64,000 nt of DNA, from positions 124,001 through 188,000 of the forward strand of contig MSED01000004.1 in the NCBI GenBank assembly GCA_002099365.1, written 5' to 3'. Both the position numbers and the translations under genes were made by a program. Source of the DNA: Phialophora verrucosa (Eukaryota > Ascomycota > Eurotiomycetes > Chaetothyriales > Herpotrichiellaceae). Under the pieces are notes generated by a model. The model was not told the origin of the DNA, searched no databases, and worked only from the letters and a program-made list of their open reading frames with translations. This document shows, in pieces, positions 1-10,569 of the stretch (position 1 is its first letter; each line of letters starts with the position of its first letter).

Positions 1-43
1 ATGCAATCGTCAAACATCAAACCCCTTCTGATGTCTGCATCGT

Positions 44-1017
44 CTACCGCAAGCCGAGTTTTCCCAAAATGTTGCCGCGCGGCGCATTAGTCTTTGAATC
101 ACCGAAAACGCCGAGGATGCTCTTCCAAACATGGTCCGGGTCTTGACTGGCATCAACTCCAGACCAGATTCCCTTGTTCTTGTAATATGCCACCACGGGG
201 GTTGTCTGTGCGTGGTACGTGCCCAGTCTCTTCTTAAGAGTATCGGCATTGTCGTCGGTACGTTGAATCAGAGGTTCTCCGGTGACATCGTCTTTCATGG
301 CCTCTTTGGGTGGGTTGAAGACCTTGTGGTACGTTCGGCCCGAGGCAGGGTGGATCAATCGGCCGGTGATACGGGAAACGAGAAGCCCGTCGTCGATTTG
401 CAGTTCGATGGCGTGTTTGAGGGGCTTGCTTTCAGCTTCGAGCATGGAGTCAAGGCCTTCGGCTTGAGCGACCGTGCGCGGGAAGCCGTCGAGAATGAAG
501 CTGGACCTGTTAGCGACTACCGGACACCGTGCAACACTGCGTCCTACCCGTTCTCGCATTCCCTGTTTGTGTCCAGCTCGTTCTTGATCATATTGATCAT
601 GATGTCGTCGCTGACGAGGCCGCCTTGATCCATGATCTTCTTGGCCTCCTTTCCCAGAGGTGTCTTTTTGGCGACTTGGGCGCGGAGCATGTCCCCGGTG
701 GCCTGCGATGGACGTAAATAGGTGTTCGGGGGCGCCGAGTATGTGAAGGACATACCAGATGACAGACGCAGTACTTATCCTTGATTCGCGGAGCTTGCGT
801 CCCCTTGCCTGTGAAGAGCAGCTTAGTACACGCGTGTCGAGAGCATGACGGGAAGCTCACCAGCGCCAGGCGGACCGATGAGAATCATGCGCATCGAGTC
901 TGTGAGCGACGGTTTCTTCTCTCCCTCTAGTCTTCTTTCCAACGACCAGACTCGAGCTTCGAGCTTGTGGACCAGGTCCTTCAAGTCATCGACATGTTGA
1001 TCTGTGATGGGTGCCAT
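44..1017 (-). CDS. adk1: Adenylate kinase (cytosolic/mitochondrial intermembrane type)
   Basis: Catalyses ATP + AMP = 2 ADP. Four exons: 1017-861, 808-756, 702-548, 506-44, giving 275 aa. The ATG at 1017 sits in ACCATGG, a strong start context. A helical N-terminal extension of about 40 residues precedes the P-loop GPPGAGKG at residues 48-55, which is split by intron 1. The NMP-binding part (ATGDMLRA) follows, then LDGFPRT, then a long LID region (RLIHPASGRTYH...) that has no zinc-binding cysteines. This is the long-LID eukaryotic form. Introns are 52, 53 and only 41 nt; branch sites TACTAAG and GCTAAC are visible. Length and motifs match fungal Adk1, so the assignment is firm. Confidence 0.97.
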
Positions 1018-1899
1018 GGTGTTGGGTGGACACGGAAAAGGGGACCTGACCAAGGTCGAGGAGGCAATGCACAAAGCTAGAGTAGTAGGCCTGGCGTCTG
1101 TTGGGCGTATGGGAGAATGGGAAAGAAAAGAACGAGCCGACGACGACACCGAGAAGACTGCGGCAGGAACTTGGTGCTGCAACGAGCTTCAGGTCCGTCA
1201 ATGAGTGATCGAACGCTCCGCTTCCCCGAAGCTGCGGCTGCGCACGAGCTGCAGTGAGCTCGGCTACTGCCAAGAGGTCACGTTTTGCTCACTCACCACT
1301 CACCCACAACTCATAATGAGGTGCCTAGGTACCGAGTACTGCCCAAGCTGCTCTATTTGGCCTGGTCCTTCTGCCCGGCCTCTTCCGACCTCTCATTCTC
1401 CTCGTTCCCGAGCTCTTCTTTTTTCTAACAGGAACACAGATGTGCTGATCTACGTTCGCCTCAAATACGTAACAAGAGCTCGAGCACGCGTGCATCAGCA
1501 TGCTCACAAAGCCCAATTGGAAGTGTCTGAGCCTAGGGAAATCCGGCACGCCATTTCAGAACAAGGAGCCTATTTACCCTCAAAACGGCCAAGAGACCGT
1601 CGTTCGAAAGCCCTTACCCTACAGATCATTGAGCAATGGCAAAAGGCGTAAGTCTGAGTGATCATCGACACCGGCGACGAGAATCCATCCAACAAGCTCA
1701 TGCGCAGTACTGTATGATGTCGCTGATGCACCTATCTAACTCGCTTCTCTACGCTCGAGCCTGGCGTCACGATTGTCGCCATAACACCTGGCAAAGCCTC
1801 GCCGATACCCTGACCAGCGTTGGACGCGAACGTCACGGATTTCTACCTCCTACCGCTTAGTCTTTCTTTGTTCTGGGCTTGGGAGATTGTGGTGGCGAA
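1018..1899. other. Intergenic, ADK1 promoter side
   Basis: 882 bp between the 5' end of adenylate kinase and the 3' end of the membrane-protein gene. Short ORFs here have no recognisable protein features. A near-palindrome CCTAGGTACC lies near 1324. Nothing else stands out. Confidence 0.6.
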
Positions 1900-3855
1900 T
1901 TAGCCATCCAAGTTGATGTCTTGAGGGCCCTGCTGTACCACTGCTCCCTTTTTCTCATTATCTTGGGCCCAGTCTTCCATTTTCTGCACAATGTAGCTTC
2001 GAAATGCGATGGCCACAAGACACGCCAACCACACCACCCCGAAGGCGACGTATGCTGTCGACAACCCTGCGTTATAGTCAGCCTCTAAGTCTCGAATCGG
2101 GACGCACCGGGATTTGGGGTGCCTTAGATAGAGGATTGAGGGATACTCACAGTATTTCCGAGCATTTTCATAGGCCCGTTCGGTTTTGCTGTTGAGCTCA
2201 ACAAGCGTGCCGGCCGCCCAGGTCAACCGCTCGCACCAACAGCTCCTGAAGACACCCACAAGGTGAAATATCGTGCCAACGACCAGGACCAAGGCATTGC
2301 CGAACACAATGACACCGTATATCCACCGGGCAGCTTTCAAAGGCAGCTCGGATGTACTGGTCCTTTCGCTCTTCGGCTCGATGCGGGCTTTGGATGAGAC
2401 GTCCAACCATGAACACAAGACATGGAGGTATGCCGTCACGAAGGAGATCGTCACCCACAGGATGAAGTTGAACGACCTGCAACCGAGACCTACAGTCGGT
2501 GTCGTCCAGGCGATTGCCGCTGCACAAGCGGATGGAAACGCGATACAGCAGAATCCAAGGAGCTGTCCGATGCAGAATCGCAACCAGAAGACTCCGTCCG
2601 ACCGCAGGGTATTGAAGATTTGACGGTAACTTGGGGGGGTCTCTGAATGTGCTGCCCACTGATCCCAGAGATAGTTGTTGACATACCTGTGTCGCAGAGG
2701 CGTACCCATCGGATTATGACCAAATTCTACAATCCTGTAGAATGCTCGCCGCGCGACTTCGGGTTTCAGACTGCTCGCATAGCAGTTTCCGGCGACCCCG
2801 AGGACCAACGTCCACGAGAACCAAACGCAGTACGCCAGGTCAAGAGCCGTATCCTTGTCACCAGTATTGCTGTAGGCATCGTAAAAGGTGGCGGCAGTGA
2901 CGGCAAGCATTAACAAGACAGGTATCAAGATTCCACTAACGAATCCCTTGCGTGCGATGATCACCATCTCTATACCTCGGTCGATGGCGTCTTTTGCGTT
3001 GTATTCGTTGTAGGGACGGGACTGCGTTGCGGTTGGTTGCTTGGAACCAGTGGCTAGTAAGATCTTTTCATCACGGCCTTGAAATGATGGGACCATCGTG
3101 CCGCTGTTTGGGGGATCTGGCGTCGACAAAGGGTTTTGAGGCCCGTCTTTGGGCAGCGCCTGAATGACAGCCTCTGTCCAACCGGTTTCCGCAGTGAAAA
3201 GAATGTCACCCGCGAGAACGGTGATCCACTTGACTCTTTCCTCCAGCCACGACGTCTCTTGACTGCCACGTTCCAGGCTCCACAAGCCCTTCGCGTCCGA
3301 CCATACCTCGTGCAGGGCACCAAATATAGCGCTGACAGGATCACCCAGAATGCTGCCGTACTCTTGAAGCGGCTGCCACAGGAAGTTGATCACAGCTATT
3401 ATTATAGTTATGATTGCACCATTCAAAGTCGTTCGAAGCAAGCCGTCCGCCTCGAAGAGGTATTCCGCATCACGGACGTCGCCGAGTGGAGACAGCATCA
3501 GCACACCGATGTATGGCGAGATATAGGTCGAGAGCGGCAGAAGCCACTGTTTAAGTGAGCTGTACTGAGAACCCCGGCAATACTCCTTTGCCCACGCCAT
3601 ACTGCGCATGACGGATGGAAAGGTGTGATTATCGCCGTAGTTGATTTCCATATTGAAGTTACAGACTTCCCATGGGTACTTGTTCTCAATGTACTTGTGG
3701 AAATCCTGCCGCACAGCGAGGGTGCAACATCGTGCAATCGAGAATGTCCCGCCCACGGTAGGAAGGAAGCCCAGGACGACGATGACCAGAAAAACTTGCG
3801 TCAGAGAACGAAGACAGCGATGGGAGCGGTAACATCCAAGGCTTTGGCGAGCCAT
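1900..3855 (-). CDS. Large multi-pass membrane protein, unknown function
   Basis: I do not recognise this family. The open frame is 651 codons from ATG 3855. Positions 2067-2150 (84 nt) carry a strong intron signature: donor GTGAGT, branch GCTGAC, acceptor CGCAG. Splicing would remove 28 codons in frame, leaving 623 aa. Hydrophobic segments include the N-terminus (signal anchor, LTQVFLVIVVLGFL), a segment near residue 145 (IITIIIAVINFLW), one near 310 (ILIPVLLMLAVTAATF), several between 340 and 540, and a last one (VAFGVVWLACLVAIAF). A Cys-containing segment with a possible N-glycosylation site (NHTF) follows the first hydrophobic stretch and is probably extracytoplasmic. It is transcribed divergently from the CFEM-like gene at 4644. 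A transporter or sensor role is possible but not shown. Confidence 0.8.
   Translation of the reverse strand: MARQSLGCYRSHRCLRSLTQVFLVIVVLGFLPTVGGTFSIARCCTLAVRQDFHKYIENKYPWEVCNFNMEINYGDNHTFPSVMRSMAWAKEYCRGSQYSSLKQWLLPLSTYISPYIGVLMLSPLGDVRDAEYLFEADGLLRTTLNGAIITIIIAVINFLWQPLQEYGSILGDPVSAIFGALHEVWSDAKGLWSLERGSQETSWLEERVKWITVLAGDILFTAETGWTEAVIQALPKDGPQNPLSTPDPPNSGTMVPSFQGRDEKILLATGSKQPTATQSRPYNEYNAKDAIDRGIEMVIIARKGFVSGILIPVLLMLAVTAATFYDAYSNTGDKDTALDLAYCVWFSWTLVLGVAGNCYASSLKPEVARRAFYRIVEFGHNPMGTPLRHRYVNNYLWDQWAAHSETPPSYRQIFNTLRSDGVFWLRFCIGQLLGFCCIAFPSACAAAIAWTTPTVGLGCRSFNFILWVTISFVTAYLHVLCSWLDVSSKARIEPKSERTSTSELPLKAARWIYGVIVFGNALVLVVGTIFHLVGVFRSCWCERLTWAAGTLVELNSKTERAYENARKYCEYPSILYLRHPKSRCVPIRDLEADYNAGLSTAYVAFGVVWLACLVAIAFRSYIVQKMEDWAQDNEKKGAVVQQGPQDINLDG
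2067..2150 (-). other. Probable in-frame intron
   Basis: 84 nt, donor GTGAGT at 2150, branch-like GCTGAC, acceptor CGCAG at 2067. There is no stop codon in the reading frame, so spliced and retained forms both translate. Confidence 0.7.
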
Positions 3856-4643
3856 GGGCGAAGTTGAATCCGATCCTTCTTAGTGAACCACCTGAGATGT
3901 GAGTCGAAATGTCAAGCTCATAATCGAAGTAATGGGCAGGGTCGTCGATGTTTGGAAGGACACAACGCTGCAGAGCAGTGGGTGGCCACTGCATGTCCGA
4001 TCATTCGCAGACACCCGTCGCTTACGGCCCACAGCGACTGGCCAGGCCCGTCCCGATTGCGGCTCTTCAACGTTCTTTCTGTTGCCGATACGAGGGTTGC
4101 GTTCTGTCTTGACCTCAGCCCGGGACCGCAGGTCTTCTTCGGGCTCTTCAGTACGGGTCTCGGGGTTCATCGTTCGAAGCAGAGGCCGAAATGGACTGAA
4201 GGCTGCTCCAAACAGAATCTGCAGCCGGATCGCGTCTTTCGACCAGCGCTGCTGTGCTGCCAGCATTACCCAGGGAGTCCATAGTCCAGATGCAGCCGGC
4301 CAAAGTGGGCTAACGGTTGAAGCACCCGCTGTTGGGCCATTGGCTGCACGGTGAGCCGAAATCTTTTGGCCTCTTTAGCCCTACCTAAGCGAGCCTCAAA
4401 CGGCGACGGTGGCACCCACTTGACATCAAACCTTCTGCAGTACTTCCGCGTTCACGATGCTCGCGGAGTCCGCCAAATCGAGTGTCAAGGTCTGTGCAGC
4501 CTGAGCAAGATATTAGCATACGACAGAAGTTGTGTTTCTGTTGGCAACGAACTGCCTCCATTCCCCTGAAATGGTACGTCAGAGGACTTTGCCTATCACT
4601 CAAACCTGTGTGGTGTTGACCTTCACCTTTGAACGGCGTCGAC
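3856..4643. other. Divergent intergenic region
   Basis: 788 bp between the start codons of the membrane protein (-) and the CFEM-like gene (+); probably a shared promoter. No convincing additional exon was found, although an upstream non-coding or signal-peptide exon for the CFEM-like gene cannot be excluded. Confidence 0.5.
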
Positions 4644-5375
4644 ATGAAGAGAGACATGGCCAATCCTGCCCTGGTCGATCCAGTGACCATGCCAGAATGC
4701 CTCTACAGCAGCTGCTGGTACCATGATGCCCCTCCTCCGGCCATTTGTCCTCTTGTCGATGGGCCTTGCCCCAATAATTCCCAGGCATCGGACAACGGCG
4801 GCAGCAAGTGCGGCATGGAACAGTACACCAAGGAGTGCTACTGTAACCTGAAGACAGGTCTATCCTGTGCGTGGAGTTGTAGCTGGACGGTGTGGTGGGA
4901 CACGGAAGACTGGTTCGCCAAAATCTGCCCGGATTCCCCAGCGCTCAGATTGGACTTCTCGGGCTTGCCAGGTTGCGCACGAGATTGCCTCGACGATGCT
5001 AGCTTTGGGTACGGGTGCCTCACACAGTCCAGCAATTGTTTCTGTTCGAATGGCGATCTGTTTGGATGCCAGAACAAATGCAGCACCCAAGAGGAATGGA
5101 CGCAGATCGAACAGTGGCTGCAAGACGCCTGCGATATCAGTCCGACAAATGCCAGGTCGGCGTTGCAACAAGGGTACTTCTATATTTCGTCTGAGCCCAG
5201 CGCTGGACCTGTAAGGGAACCTGGACCGCCTAAACCTGCGCCTCGGAAGCCCTTGACATGGGGCGAGGACTTCATTCTGGCAGTCATTGGCTTGACGGTG
5301 GTCGTAGGACTTGGAGTGTGGATTTACCACTGTTTGGCAGGAAGAAATCGGCAGCAGCGCCATAAGCTTGCGTAG
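4644..5375 (+). CDS. CFEM-like cysteine-rich protein with C-terminal membrane anchor
   Basis: 243 aa from the first ATG of the open frame. Residues 107-165 fit the CFEM layout: LPGCARDC then eight cysteines at about 111, 115, 125, 132, 134, 142, 146 and 163. CFEM domains occur in fungal extracellular membrane proteins that bind haem or act at the surface. An upstream Cys-rich stretch (residues 19-95) looks like a more diverged extracellular module. A Pro-rich stem (185-203) precedes a transmembrane helix at about 210-230 and a short basic tail, so the protein is probably type I. No signal peptide is seen at this start, so the true 5' end may lie in an unrecognised upstream exon. It is head-to-head with the large membrane protein, which suggests a shared function. 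CFEM assignment is from the pattern only. Confidence 0.65.
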   Translation: MKRDMANPALVDPVTMPECLYSSCWYHDAPPPAICPLVDGPCPNNSQASDNGGSKCGMEQYTKECYCNLKTGLSCAWSCSWTVWWDTEDWFAKICPDSPALRLDFSGLPGCARDCLDDASFGYGCLTQSSNCFCSNGDLFGCQNKCSTQEEWTQIEQWLQDACDISPTNARSALQQGYFYISSEPSAGPVREPGPPKPAPRKPLTWGEDFILAVIGLTVVVGLGVWIYHCLAGRNRQQRHKLA

Positions 5376-5420
5376 CTTTGGTGCGGACGTCCTGGTAGTG
5401 GCTCGGTTGAGCTCCAGAGC

Positions 5421-7317
5421 CTAGACAGGCAGGAGTCGTGGATCCGGGGCAGCAGCGCTATGTCCAGCTCTGGGAAAGGTGAAATGGCTTATCTTGTCGA
5501 ATTCCGGAGCCTTCTCATGTATCCAGACACCAACGGATCTATGGCCAACTGGGAAGATTCCAAATCCTCCGGAGTCAATCACCACCTCCCTGTCGTCCCA
5601 ACCAAGAATATCCTTCCATTTCTCACCGATATGCCTGTGGCCGACAAACATCCTCTTTGATTGTCTGTCCCAACTATTGGTCATGATGACAGCGAGTCCG
5701 GCTCCACTGGACCTGGACTTGTGCCCGAGCCTTGTCCAGCCAACGCAATTACTGTTGTCGAAGTACTCCCTTTGCGGACCATATGCATAGAGCTTGCGCG
5801 CGACAATCATCCGCGCGAGCTTTCCTCCGCAAGCTGGAAGACGAGGCCGGGGCCCGTGGTTTCCAAACACATCTCCCCAGAAGACGCAGGGGGTGCCGCC
5901 GTTCTCCCTAAGCAAGATCAGCGCATATGCCAGTGGAATGAACCATTCCTCCACGGGTGCCGCAAGAGACTGTGTTTCTTGCGTGTCGTGATTGGCGACG
6001 AAGGTCTGTCGAGTTGGCACATATCAGCTTCGGCACTCCATGGACTGACGATCACTAAGGGAAACTTGCCACAGCATGGGCATGATCCCTTTGGACCAGG
6101 GTCCCATCAAACACAGTTCTCAGATCGTCCTTCCTGCCTTTCGAGAAATCGCTGAATGTGTACACTAATTGGACGTCGAATAGATTTAGTCTTCCGTGGA
6201 ATCTTTTGATTACCTTCTCCAGGACGTCGGCATCAGTGTCCCAGTATTCCCCAACATAGAACAGATTGCCGCCGTGAGGTCTGACCGTGTCAAGGTGAGC
6301 AATAAAGTCGGCAAGAAATGATAGAGAGTAATGCTTGATGGCGTCCAAGCGCATGCCGCCGAGATTTAGAGTGGACGTGACCCAAGCCCCCCAGTTGAAA
6401 ATATCGGACCGCACGGCGGGATGCGAGTGGTCAAGATCAGCGAACATTCTGTTCGAAGTCATAGGAGTGTGAGTAACGGTTCCATGAAAAACCACTTGCA
6501 CCGCGGGACGAGGTTGGATTCAATCCCTTACAGGTAGTCATAATTTCCGAGCTCCTTGCTCACATCGTGGGCCCATTCGTTCCGTTTGCCTTCGCCGACG
6601 AACCTGAAGATACCCTGTTCCTTCTTGCGAGAGTCATAGTCGACCCCAGAAAAGTGTGTCCAATTGTACTTCATGTCCGAGTACTTCGTACCACGACCAG
6701 GGAAGGTGAATTTCGTCCACGTCTCCAGCTCGAGCACTTTCGAAAGAACCTTTGTTCGATCTAGAGGAGGGTGTATGGGCTCAGCATTGGAGCCTTTTCC
6801 ACCGGAAATCTGTCGCCACTCACCCTTAGGATCTACTTTGACTGCCCAGCTTGTCTCCTTTGCATCCGCGGCGGCTTTGTGGTTAAGCACAGCATCCCAC
6901 AGAATACCTATGCCGAGCTCATTTGCTTTGGCGCAAAGGCTCTCTAACTCGACTTTGCTCCCCCATCTGGTCCTCGAAGGCTTGCCGTTGTTCTTGGCGT
7001 CGAATTCACCGAGGTCCCAGAGATCGTAGATGCCATAACCGGCGTCGTGGATCGAGGTGGCTTTACACCCCGGCGGAATCCAGACGTAAGAGACCCCCAT
7101 GGCAGAAAGATGTGGCAAAATAGACTCAAGAGCAGCGTAGTAGCTTGTGCCCAGGATGCTGTCGTCGCTCGCCAGACTGGGCAGGTACCACTCGAAAGCC
7201 TGGAATAACGTCCTGTTTCCATTCAAGTTTGTCGGCTCTTGAGAGGTCAGCCCATTTCAGACAAGCTAGGGTCCATCCCGCACTGGAAGGTTCCGCAGCT
7301 GTGACTGGCAGAGCCAT
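5421..7317 (-). CDS. Intracellular alpha-amylase, GH13 family
   Basis: Hydrolyses alpha-1,4-glucan. Exons 7317-7284, 7237-6532, 6448-6070 and 6005-5421 give 567 aa. The barrel starts at RTLFQAFEWYLP. Catalytic motifs are GMRLDAIKH (nucleophile Asp near residue 282), YVGEYW (acid/base Glu) and TFVANHDTQ (transition-state Asp). No signal peptide is present, so this is the cytoplasmic GH13_5-like type that in some fungi takes part in cell-wall alpha-glucan formation. Intron 1 (46 nt) and the start at 7317 are inferred from frame. The intron at 6006-6069 appears to be GC-AG (donor GCAAGT): splicing there restores the conserved AVTFV stretch. A GT donor three bases upstream would lose only the Val. 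A perfect TGACGTCA lies about 190 bp upstream. Confidence 0.92.
6006..6069 (-). other. GC-AG intron in the amylase gene
   Basis: 64 nt, donor GCAAGT, acceptor GACAG. It joins GCT-GTG to ACC-TTC and so rebuilds AVTFVANHDTQ. An alternative GT donor (GTGGCA) is three bases upstream and less like the consensus. Confidence 0.65.
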
Positions 7318-7503
7318 CAGGACACCGAGAGGGAGAGGATCCAGCCAGCCTCATCTTCCTACCTTCTAATCCAGGAGGCCGTTCACCGCCACTCAACGAC
7401 CTCATCAAAGATGAAAGACGCTGCATAGCAGCAGTCGCTTCAGCGTAGAGGGGCTCCGATAAAATCCAACAGTTTCAACGGCCGGGCGCCTGGAACTCAG
7501 CGA

Positions 7504-7511
7504 TGACGTCA
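7504..7511. promoter_or_regulatory. CRE/ATF-type palindrome TGACGTCA
   Basis: Perfect 8-bp palindrome about 190 bp upstream of the amylase start. It is the consensus for bZIP factors of the ATF/CREB type (AtfA in filamentous fungi). Binding is inferred. Confidence 0.5.
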
Positions 7512-7546
7512 CCGGTTGGGACTCAAAACACTGAAGAGTAATTAAT

Positions 7547-7569
7547 TAATCCTTGAATGAAAAGGATTA
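7547..7569. repeat. AT-rich inverted repeat
   Basis: TAATCCTT and its exact complement AAGGATTA separated by 7 nt, in an AT-rich patch between the amylase promoter and the MFS gene end. It may be a small hairpin or a dimer site. Confidence 0.45.
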
Positions 7570-8009
7570 TTTCAATGACATGGGAATATGAAAGAAAAGA
7601 AGACGGTAATAGAAATACAGCACAGAAATCTACTCTGAATGAAGAATGAAATGTTGGATGCCCACGCTGTCAGATCCAACACTGAAAGCGGGCTGACTCG
7701 GGCCAAGAGAAATTTGAGGGCACAAACAGACCAATGCGCGACCGCATACACGGTATTACCTACTGGGGCGTAGCATCCTCCAGTATCAAGTTGCGCGGCC
7801 TCTGACAGAACACTGACACTGAAGGGCTACGGCAGGAAAAGTTTGAGGTTGATCGCTTTGCATTTTTCTTGAGGCCTCAGATCTGTAAGACCTGCCACTC
7901 CGAGCTGCGGCTCACTGCGTTTGCAGCAGCGAGACCTGGGTGCCAACCTCAGAAGTGCACCGCAATCCGATATCCAGAGCCCGCTGCGAGCACATGCCAT
8001 TGGACCTAA

Positions 8010-9794
8010 CTAGAATTGATATTTAAACTCTGGCGCCCTGTCCGTGAACTCTCCCGCCGGAGTAACCACGCCTTGCGCACGAAGCTCGTCTTTCTTCGCC
8101 TCGCGTTTCTTGTAGAGCACTCGGAGGATGTTGAAGACAATGAACGCAAAGGCCAAGCTTCCCAGGGACCATGAGTGGCCCAACACGAAATGTGGCGCAT
8201 CGGTCGAGGCATAGATCTGGCCGGAAATGATACCACCAAGATTGGTGAGTGTTAGTTGTGTCCCTGAGCGAGTTGTTAGCCGATATGTGCCACAGGCAGA
8301 AGGTGCTCACTTACCCAAGCTGGCAGCTCTTTTGCCATCAGGTGCGACGTTACCCGACAGCCAGGCAATGTTGCCACCAGTGCAAAGGAAGCAAGCTGTA
8401 GCGATCAGGTAAGTCGCGAAATACTGCACTCCAACAGACACATCATCCATCCTCAGCAGGATGGCATATCCTGCAATCCCAATGGGAGCACAAACGACCA
8501 TGATCATAAACCGCTTGTGGTATTTGTCTGAGATCACGGCTCCAACAGCGTAGACAATGGCACCCCAGATGTTGACGGGGATCACGAGATACTGCGCTTG
8601 CTTGGTTGAATAGTGCAGTCCGTTTTTGATGATAATCGGCAGGAATGTCCCGAAGCCGTAGAGGATAGTCACCACGGCGATCTGACTGACTCCGTGTAAC
8701 CACGTCTTGGTGTCCTTCCAGGCGAGTTTGAGGTCGTTCAACTTGTAGTGACCATCACCTCCAGAATAGGACTCCGACAACTCAGCGCGGATGGCCATGA
8801 TCTTTTTGTCCTCGTCGTTTAGGAAGTACGCCGTTTGGTAGTTTTTGGGCACGAGATAGACGCACATAGCAGCCCACACGAGAGTAATAAGGCCTTCCAG
8901 GATGTACAGCCACCGCCAACCTGGATAGCCGGCGACTCCATCCATGTAAAGGATTCCAAAGGCGATGAGCCCGCCGAAAGCGCCGGACAGAGCGGACGCA
9001 ACTTCAACATGTCAATATGCGGGAACCCTTGGTGAGCAGCATACCACTTACTGAAGAGATACGATATCCTCTGCGCCAACTCTTCTCTCCTGTACCAGTT
9101 CGCCAACAGGAGAGTCATCGAAGGGAACAAACACCTGTTTTCACGAGTCATTTCCTAATTCTAGTCATCCACGCTGATGACTTACCCCTCAAACCAGCCG
9201 AGCAAGATTCTGCAGACGCAAAGGCCAGCGAAGTTCTGGATAAATCCCATGCACATGCAGACGAGTCCCCAGCAAAAGGTGATGATAGGGATAACTCGGT
9301 GGAACTGAAGCCGCTTGACGTATAGCGATGTCGGCAATTCTGCCACCACGTATGTACAGTAGAATATTGAAACCGCCGTCTGTAAATCTTGTTAGATACC
9401 TGCCATGAATTTCTAAGAGCGGAGAGAACTTGCATTGAGCTGGTTACCGTGTAAGCCGATATCGTCGGCCATGCCTTGCGTGGCGGCAAACCCGATACTG
9501 CTCTGGTTTTAGCGTCCATAGACCGAACAAGCACGGCTGAGACTGCGATAGTCTGATCACGTCAATACAGAGCCTCGAGGGTACTCACTTTCCACGATCA
9601 AGGTAGCTGATGAGCATGAGAATCATCATCACCGGCGCGATATAGAGATCAAGCTTCCGCCGCAACTTGGCTTCTTTCGCCGCGAAGTCCACTGCCTGTG
9701 CCGAAGTGCCATTCTCTGCATACTCCTCGAGCTCAGCTTTTTGCTTCAGCTCGTCGAGAGGCTGCTCCATCGTGGTCTCTTGATTCTTCTCCAT
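8010..9794 (-). CDS. MFS permease, allantoate/carboxylate (Dal5/Tna1) type
   Basis: Proton-linked uptake transporter of the anion:cation symporter family, predicted at the plasma membrane. Exons 9794-9589, 9497-9434, 9379-9186, 9134-9052, 9001-8315 and 8263-8010 give 495 aa. Family features: YLDRGNIGFA after helix 1, AVSIFYCTYVVAELPTSL, GWFEGCLFPSMTLLLANWYRR, FIASALSGAFGGLIAFGIL and GWRWLYILEGLIT. I chose ATG 9794 (GCCATGG context) over an in-frame ATG at 9848. Intron 9380-9433 has a GC donor (GCAAGT): only this keeps QLN-TAVSIFY in frame. It lies next to decarboxylase-like, lactonase and dehydrogenase genes, so the substrate may be an organic acid or aromatic acid. The substrate cannot be read from the sequence. 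Confidence 0.92.
9380..9433 (-). other. GC-AG intron in the MFS gene
   Basis: 54 nt, donor GCAAGT, acceptor TACAG. Phase 0 joining gives GNQLN-TAVSIFYCTY, the family sequence. No GT donor in the right phase was found nearby. Confidence 0.75.
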
Positions 9795-10569
9795 GGCCGG
9801 GGCTTTGGGTGTGCTTAGAGATCCAAGAATACAGTGTGTCTGCACCATAGAAGGGCTCTGGTCTCGAGGACCTGCTTATGACCTTTCAGCCAGAAGTTGG
9901 GGTATCAGGCCTAGAATCAAACCACGTGGGGAAATCCCATGCCCAAATTGTTGTCGAGTGGATATATCCAGCTCAATCGGATGTTTGGGAGTGGTTTTCC
10001 TACTGTAGCATGAGGTACCCAGCGTTGCAACGCAGGCGGAACTCCGGCCAAGAACCTCGAAGATGGGCGGGCAAGACAGTCTACCAACGATTCTTCATAG
10101 CCTTCTATCTGACAGCCAAGCCGCGTGTAATCAGTGGCTTGCAGATCGCCCCTGGAGCCATTGGTGGGTGATACCGGCAGGTCGTTGCGTTAAACCTTGA
10201 AGCGGACAAGCTCAGAAAGCAACCTTGATGGCCGGCAATTGAATTAGGGTGTCACTGGTGTCCATTATCGAAAGCGCACCACGGACCTTGCAGCAGAACT
10301 CGGAGCCCACCATGGAAATCGTGCAGTGAGATTGGGGTTTCTCCAATTACAATCTGATCCCATTGGAGAAAGTGACCGAAGCCCATGGTTGTAAGGCCTT
10401 CCATGCACGTTCAACGACATTCGACCCTCTCGCCCACGTTCACCCCGACACGTGTTGTATACCCGTAATCAGGTCGACTGCTGATTGTGACAGCCAAGGT
10501 GGTGGAGGAACTAGAAGTTGATCTTACCGAAGGACAGAACAGGCAGTAACCTCCACCTGCTCAGCCTCG
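9795..10569. other. Intergenic, MFS promoter
   Basis: 775 bp between the permease start and the end of the decarboxylase-like gene. Carries the inverted-repeat element at 10331-10371. No coding region was recognised. Confidence 0.6.
10331..10371. promoter_or_regulatory. Inverted-repeat element, candidate operator
   Basis: ATTGGGGTTTCTCCAATTAC at 10331-10350. Within it, TTTCTCCAAT (10338-10347) is mirrored exactly by ATTGGAGAAA (10362-10371) after 14 nt. The element is about 540 bp upstream of the permease start. A nearly identical 20-nt sequence occurs upstream of the dehydrogenase gene at 18837-18857. Function as an operator is inferred. Confidence 0.5.

Larger units (their letters stand above)
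7318..8009. other. Intergenic, amylase promoter
   Basis: 692 bp. Contains a perfect CRE/ATF palindrome and an AT-rich inverted repeat, listed separately. No coding region was recognised. Confidence 0.6.

Noticed and set aside
1205..1651. 148-codon plus-strand ORF
   Set aside because: Starts without ATG, no domain, in the adenylate kinase upstream region.
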